The position numbers and the translations under genes are program-made. From Ochromonadaceae sp. CCMP2298 (taxonomy: Eukaryota > Sar > Synurophyceae > Ochromonadales > Ochromonadaceae): a stretch of DNA of 12,061 nt. This document shows positions 8,827 through 12,061 of the stretch, in pieces. The stretch covers positions 1 through 12,061 of the forward strand of contig MU634459.1 of the NCBI GenBank assembly GCA_026770595.1, read 5' to 3'. Under the pieces are notes generated by a model. The model was not told the origin of the DNA. It searched no databases and was given only the letters and a program-made list of their open reading frames with translations. Every line of letters starts with the position of its first letter. Position 1 is the first letter of the stretch.

Positions 8827-9936
8827 TCACTTCTTGCTCCTCTGACTCCTCTCGTGCTCTGTCCTGTCAAACTGCACGCTGCACGTGACATGCGGCGCAT
8901 CGCAGTCAGCAGCCAGGGCTTTGGGGGGGATGGGCAGGGCCGCTGTGGTGGCTGGGTCAAAGTCGTGGAAGGAGCGACAGGGCCACTCGGATAGGTCGGC
9001 AGTAGACTGCATCTCCAACTGCATCGCCTTGAGCCCGCGCTGGTACTGCCCGAGCAGCGACTCGTTCTCCTCCTGCGCCCGTGGTCCCTGCACTGCCCCT
9101 GCTGCCGTTCCCTGGGTCCCCTGGGACTGGGCCCCAGACAGCTCCGAGAGTCCGCCCCAAGCGCGTCTGAGGGCAGGCATCTGCTGCTGCACCGCCCCTT
9201 TCAGCGTCCGTCGATCCACCCTCACGCCCACGAAGCTCGCCATCTTCTCCAGCTCCGCAGTGGGCCTGGCTAGCAGATCGTCAGCGAACACGGTCAGCAT
9301 GGAGGTGTGCGCTGCTACATGACTGAGCCTGCAGTGCCACCGGAGAAGCTGCTGCACCTGGGCCTCCAGCAGGTCCTCGCCCCCCCTGCCCCCCCCTTCT
9401 GCCCCCTCCCTCAGCAGCGCCACCGCATTGGGCAGCACGCGCTTGGCCACGCGGATGATTCTAGAATACCCGTGGTTCTTGCCGTACCCATACGCAGGCA
9501 CGTTCGAGGCGTAGGAGATCTCCAGCTTTGGCCCGTACGCGCCAGTGGCGTTGAGCAGCGCCCACAGATCGTGTCCCCCGGTCTGGTCGGGCATTAGAAG
9601 CCCCACCCGCACCACTCCCTTCACCGCGTCGTCGAAGCAGTAGGCGCCCAGGCAGCTGCGCACTGTGGCTTCGAACATCTCCTCGGCCTGGGCCAGCACC
9701 TGCTGCACCTCGAGAGTGGATGCCAGGACAGTTGAGGAATGTGCGGGGAGCGCCAGTGCAGTCTCTATAGACGGTAATGCCACAGCGTCACCAGCACCAG
9801 AGGTTTCTGAGAGGGGTGCCGTCTTTCGGTGCATGCCCTCGTCGAGCAAGTACCCTAGCATGCAGCCGACGAGCATGATCACCAGCAGCGTGCATGAGTA
9901 CCTCACCAGCAGCTTCTTGTGCCTGTACTTGATCAT
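8827..9936 (-). CDS. Type II membrane protein, possibly sulfotransferase-like
   Basis: One exon of 369 residues. The start is the ATG at 9934-9936; an upstream open extension begins only at GTG. Residues 1-9 are basic, and residues 10-31 are a single membrane anchor (CTLLVIMLVGCMLGYLL), so the catalytic part would face the Golgi lumen. Visible blocks are CLGAYCFDD (95-103), VVRVGLLMPDQTGGHDL (108-124), YGKNHGYSRIIRVAKRVLP (151-169), LLRWHCRLSHVAAHTSM (197-213) and a helical FADDLLARPTAELEKMASFVGV (217-238). The last block resembles the helix and 'F-L-G' turn common in sulfotransferases (loaded ARP-x-EL...FVGV), and block 2 could replace the PAPS-binding loop, but the standard PKSGTTW motif is absent. 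A Gln/Gly-rich linker (268-290) precedes a Cys-containing tail. I infer a carbohydrate sulfotransferase-like fold only weakly; an algal family of unknown function is the alternative. Confidence 0.5.
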   Translation of the reverse strand: MIKYRHKKLLVRYSCTLLVIMLVGCMLGYLLDEGMHRKTAPLSETSGAGDAVALPSIETALALPAHSSTVLASTLEVQQVLAQAEEMFEATVRSCLGAYCFDDAVKGVVRVGLLMPDQTGGHDLWALLNATGAYGPKLEISYASNVPAYGYGKNHGYSRIIRVAKRVLPNAVALLREGAEGGGRGGEDLLEAQVQQLLRWHCRLSHVAAHTSMLTVFADDLLARPTAELEKMASFVGVRVDRRTLKGAVQQQMPALRRAWGGLSELSGAQSQGTQGTAAGAVQGPRAQEENESLLGQYQRGLKAMQLEMQSTADLSEWPCRSFHDFDPATTAALPIPPKALAADCDAPHVTCSVQFDRTEHERSQRSKK

Positions 9937-10228
9937 CTCCCCCAAAGATCGCCTTGTGCGGGACGGGTGAGTTGTAGGTCTGTGCTTTCTCTGATGAAAG
10001 GAGGGGGGCAAGTGCTTCAAATTTAAAATCGACGTTGTTTCAACAATGGGCGTGATTTTCACACATTTCTACAACTATCGACGCAACGCATGTCACAAAC
10101 CCTCCTCAAGTTTTGGAGAGAACTCGGATTGGATTGGTTTCCTCGTACGACAACCAGCAGAACCCTACGGCAGTTGGGTCGTTCGCAGAATACTGCTGCC
10201 TCTGAGCAGCGACCCTGGGTTCGGACAG
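9937..10228. promoter_or_regulatory. Divergent intergenic region upstream of the DUF7918-like gene
   Basis: This region of 292 bases lies between the ATG of the minus-strand membrane protein gene and the preferred ATG of the DUF7918-like gene. AT-rich sequence at about 10018-10048 probably marks the core promoter area. The frame of the plus-strand gene is open back to an ATG at 10046, but the 61 extra residues show no domain. Confidence 0.4.
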
Positions 10229-11092
10229 ATGCGGGACGAAAACGTCGAGTTAAAAGTGCTGAATGCGGCAGGCGTAGCTTATGCAGAGCGCGAGGTGAAC
10301 GGCTTCCCCAGTTTCTGTGCTCAGGCTGGAGAGGAGTTCACTGTGCAGGTCATACAACACAACGCTAGATTCATCGCGCTGCAGCGTAGGGGTGAATCAT
10401 TAACGATTTCTTTGTTTGTGGACGGGATTCATGTCGGCTACGCTTATACGCTGACCGAAAATGCAACATGCACCTTCAAAGGCTGGCGAGAGAAAGAGGT
10501 AGATTTGCGTGCGTTTAAGTTTTCCGAGCCGACGGTGTCCGACCAGCAGTCCACAGGAGATGCTGGAAGCTCCGTGGGCATCATCCGTGTCGACGTTCAG
10601 CTTCGGAAGAGAACAGGCAAGGTCTCGGCCGCCAATCCGCAATACCATGAGGCCCCGCAGAGTAAGGAGATAAAAGAGGCGAAGAAGTTTTGGCAGCAGC
10701 CCAGCTTGGCGACCGAGGCTGGCCGTCTCTTGCAGACCGGACTGGCGAATTTCAACAGAGATCAGTTCCAGACCCTCAAGATATTCCCCTCTCTGGAGCT
10801 CCACTACCACTCCTCCGCTATGGCCGACGTCTTGGACGGCATCAATGCCCCGCCTATGGGACTGAGCGCGGTCCATGCCCCGCCCGATATGGGACTGAGC
10901 GCAGCAATCTCGGCGGAGGAAGAAACTGGGGAGGGCGAGGGCGAGGGCGAGAATGGGGGTGCGAGCAAGCGGAAGCGCCGCCGCACAGGGCCTAGTGGCG
11001 GCACCCTGATCGAGCCCATCGACTTGACCGGCCCATACGTGTACCCACAGCGCACAGGCCCGGCGATCTCGGTGGACCTGACGGGGGTTTAG
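10229..11092 (+). CDS. DUF7918-like domain protein with NLS and C-terminal SUMO-interaction-like motifs
   Basis: Preferred start 10229 gives 287 residues; an in-frame ATG at 10046 would give 348. The first half is beta-rich and fits the DUF7918 pattern, in order: a charged strand NVELKVLN, FCAQAGEEFTVQV, LFVDGIHVGYAY, FKGWREKEVDLRAFKFSEP and GIIRVDVQLRKRTG. This domain is of unknown function and is found in fungi and algae. The second half is disordered: a twice-repeated APP(D)MGLSA peptide, an acidic GEGEGEGE stretch, and KRKRRR at about 247-252 as a likely nuclear signal. It ends with PIDLTG (263-268) and SVDLTG (281-286), which match the [VI]DLT core of SUMO-interaction motifs. A nuclear protein recruited to SUMO-modified partners is inference. 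The stop is TAG, and the frame reopens for 19 codons (Ser/Glu-rich) before TAA at 11150. Confidence 0.7.
   Translation: MRDENVELKVLNAAGVAYAEREVNGFPSFCAQAGEEFTVQVIQHNARFIALQRRGESLTISLFVDGIHVGYAYTLTENATCTFKGWREKEVDLRAFKFSEPTVSDQQSTGDAGSSVGIIRVDVQLRKRTGKVSAANPQYHEAPQSKEIKEAKKFWQQPSLATEAGRLLQTGLANFNRDQFQTLKIFPSLELHYHSSAMADVLDGINAPPMGLSAVHAPPDMGLSAAISAEEETGEGEGEGENGGASKRKRRRTGPSGGTLIEPIDLTGPYVYPQRTGPAISVDLTGV
10845..10902 (+). repeat. Imperfect direct duplication within the DUF7918-like gene
   Basis: Copy 1 (10845-10869, 25 bases) and copy 2 (10875-10902, 28 bases) share ATGCCCCGCC and TATGGGACTGAGCGC and differ by a 3-base insertion in copy 2. The duplication keeps the frame and encodes the two APP(D)MGLSA peptides. 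Confidence 0.9.
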
Positions 11093-11339
11093 GCGGAGGA
11101 GGGGAGCTCCAGCTCCAGCTCCGAAGCCATAGAGAGCAGCGGCCTGCGATAAACTGTCACCCGATAATAGAACACGATAATAGAGGATGCGATAGGGGAT
11201 GATGTATATGGGATAATATAGTGATAGAGGGTAATGCAGTGGTATGGGAGGGTCCCATGGTGTTAGTAAAAAGAGCCCTTTTAGAAGCAACCTGTTTATA
11301 CAGGCAACAGGCTACATACAGGCTACTTTACAGGCTACC
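11093..11339. repeat. 3' flank with short direct repeats (CGATAATAGA, ACAGGCTAC)
   Basis: After the TAG stop lie two copies of CGATAATAGA (11162-11171, 11175-11184), with related GATAG/GATAAT words to about 11235. Further on are three exact copies of ACAGGCTAC (11307-11315, 11318-11326, 11330-11338), preceded by a small inverted pair CCTGT/ACAGG at 11291-11304. No gene is visible. The stretch is probably 3' UTR and intergenic DNA. Confidence 0.7.
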
Positions 11340-11590
11340 GCGCTGCTGTGCTGCTGCTCTGCTGCTGTGATACTCTACTGCTCTACTGTGCGCTGTGCTG
11401 TTCTGTTGCTGCGGTGCTGCTGCTCTCCTTCTTTGCTCCTCTATTGCTGTGCTGCTGCTCTGCTGTTGTTCTGCTGTCCTGCTGCTGTGCTGCTCTGGTG
11501 CTGCACTGCTTCTCTGTATGCGTGCTGCTACTTTGCTGTGCTGTGCTGTGCTGTGCTGTAGTGCTGCACGTCCCTGCGCTGCTGGCTGCG
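11340..11590. repeat. Imperfect CTG/CTGTG-rich tract
   Basis: About 250 bases are built from CTG, GCTGT and TGCTGCTGTG words with interruptions. A pure stretch of five GCTGT units lies at 11535-11559. Several frames on both strands are open across it; on the minus strand these read as Gln/Ser/Ala-rich peptides. I treat it as simple-sequence DNA, although it could lie in a transcript of the minus-strand gene next to it. Confidence 0.85.
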
Positions 11591-11845
11591 TCGCCCTGAA
11601 AAGAATCACCCCCCTCGTCATCGTCCATCCCCTCGCTGTTCTTGCTCGGACGCTCGGGCTGGACAGATTTGGCCGCAGGGGCAGCAGCGGTGGGCACAGG
11701 TTCGGGTGCGGGTGCGAGCGCGGGTGCGAAGGTAGCAGAGGACCTGGAGGGGTTAGCGGCCTGTTCTGCTGGGCGAAGAGCGCCTCGGTCGCGTCGACCA
11801 ACGCCAGGTCCGCCCCCAGCACCTCCTCAGCTGCAATGGCAGTCA
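11570..11845 (-). other. Coding-like segment of unassigned minus-strand exon(s)
   Basis: After a good acceptor-like sequence (CCATTGCAG, minus strand, just above 11835), one frame reads EEVLGADLALVDATEALFAQQ. About 60 bases on, a different frame looks more protein-like: an Ala/Pro-rich linker, then PSKNSEGMDDDEGGDSFQGD, and it then runs into the CTG-rich tract. The two frames differ by one base, so a small intron, a frameshift or chance could explain it. It lies downstream of the NudC-like stop and has no ATG of its own, so it could be an alternative last exon of that gene, an exon of another gene, or non-coding. I do not recognise a family. Confidence 0.3.
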
Positions 11846-11935
11846 GAGGTCATAGGTCACTCAGAAGCCAGAAGGTCAGCAGGCCAGCAGGTCAGCAGCC
11901 AGAGGTCTACAGCAGTCAGCAGTCTCTCAGAGGTC
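11840..11935. repeat. Degenerate short-period repeat of GTCAGCAG / AGAGGTC words
   Basis: The stretch is made of loosely repeated 8 to 10-base words (GTCAGCAG three times, AGAGGTC three times, GGCCAGCAG). It directly follows the NudC-like stop codon on the minus strand and has stops in all minus-strand frames, so it is a 3' UTR or an intron-like spacer. Confidence 0.55.
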
Positions 11936-12061
11936 TCAGAAGTGGTTGACCCCGCCCATGAAGTCTCTCGCATCCGGCACCTGTCCGTTGAAGTCTGCGC
12001 CAGAGAAGTCGAAGCTGGGGTGCTCCTCCTGGAAGCGCTCCAGCATCAGCTTCTTCTTCGT
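11936..12061 (-). CDS. NudC/NUDCD2-like CS-domain cochaperone, C-terminal end (partial)
   Basis: The last 41 codons of a minus-strand gene enter at the window edge and end with TGA at 11936-11938. The peptide begins with a Lys-rich stretch, then [20 protein letters not shown] and a short tail ending FMGGVNHF. The pattern LERFQ-x-E-(N/H)P-x-FDFSGA matches the C-terminal helix and tail after the CS (p23-like) domain of NUDCD2-type proteins. These assist Hsp90 and help fold client proteins in the cytosol. The CS domain itself lies outside the window, so the assignment rests on the tail alone. A p23 or other NudC relative is the main alternative. Confidence 0.6.
   Translation of the reverse strand, partial: TKKKLMLERFQEEHPSFDFSGADFNGQVPDARDFMGGVNHF

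Noticed and set aside
10046-10228. Longer N-terminus for the DUF7918-like protein
   Set aside because: The 61 extra residues look like translated leader sequence and the domain starts right after the ATG at 10229. Kept as an alternative start only.
272-11092. TAG reassigned to an amino acid across the genome
   Set aside because: The glycosyltransferase-like gene ends at TAG directly before a tandem repeat, and the other genes use TAA or TGA normally. The two read-on cases are better explained one by one.
1-12061. tRNA, rRNA, CRISPR arrays, insertion sequences
   Set aside because: I looked for T-arm motifs, spaced direct repeats and transposase motifs on both strands and found none convincing. 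The only arrays are simple tandem repeats without spacers.

Overview
This looks like nuclear DNA of a unicellular photosynthetic eukaryote. Genes sit on both strands and are GC-rich in coding parts. Intergenic gaps are short and AT-rich, and the four GT-AG introns I can place are short (70 to 117 bases). There are no operons and no ribosome binding sites. A SufD-type plastid Fe-S assembly gene begins with a signal-peptide-like stretch followed by a transit-peptide-like stretch. That layout is expected for an alga with a secondary plastid (stramenopile, haptophyte or cryptophyte). I favour a stramenopile-type alga, but the lineage is inference.

Layout. At 1-460 (minus) lies the N-terminal part of an ankyrin-repeat protein, interrupted by an in-frame TAG and cut by the window edge. 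At 653-2503 (plus) is a four-exon STELLO/DUF288-type Golgi protein. At 2895-4649 (minus) is a two-exon SufD. At 5160-6461 (minus) is a secreted or luminal protein resembling a GT-A-fold glycosyltransferase. At 6878-8473 (plus) is a ten-helix transporter of the CRT (chloroquine-resistance-transporter-like) family with a dileucine sorting motif. At 8827-9936 (minus) is a type II membrane protein, possibly sulfotransferase-like. At 10229-11092 (plus) is a probable nuclear protein with a DUF7918-like domain, a basic NLS and two SUMO-interaction-like motifs. At 11936-12061 (minus) is the last exon of a NudC/NUDCD2-like cochaperone.

Gaps hold simple and degenerate tandem repeats: a 7-base repeat at 5080-5156, an 8-base phased repeat at 8618-8720, short repeats after 11160 and a CTG-rich tract at 11340-11590. 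An unassigned coding-like segment lies on the minus strand at about 11570-11845.

The genes do not form a pathway. Three of them (STELLO-like, glycosyltransferase-like, possible sulfotransferase) would all act in the Golgi or secretory system on glycans, but eukaryotic neighbours need not be functionally linked. I found no convincing new defence or mobile system. The most unusual items are the 8-base phased repeat, the SIM-bearing tail with a Ser/Glu-rich extension beyond its stop, and the broken ankyrin gene.
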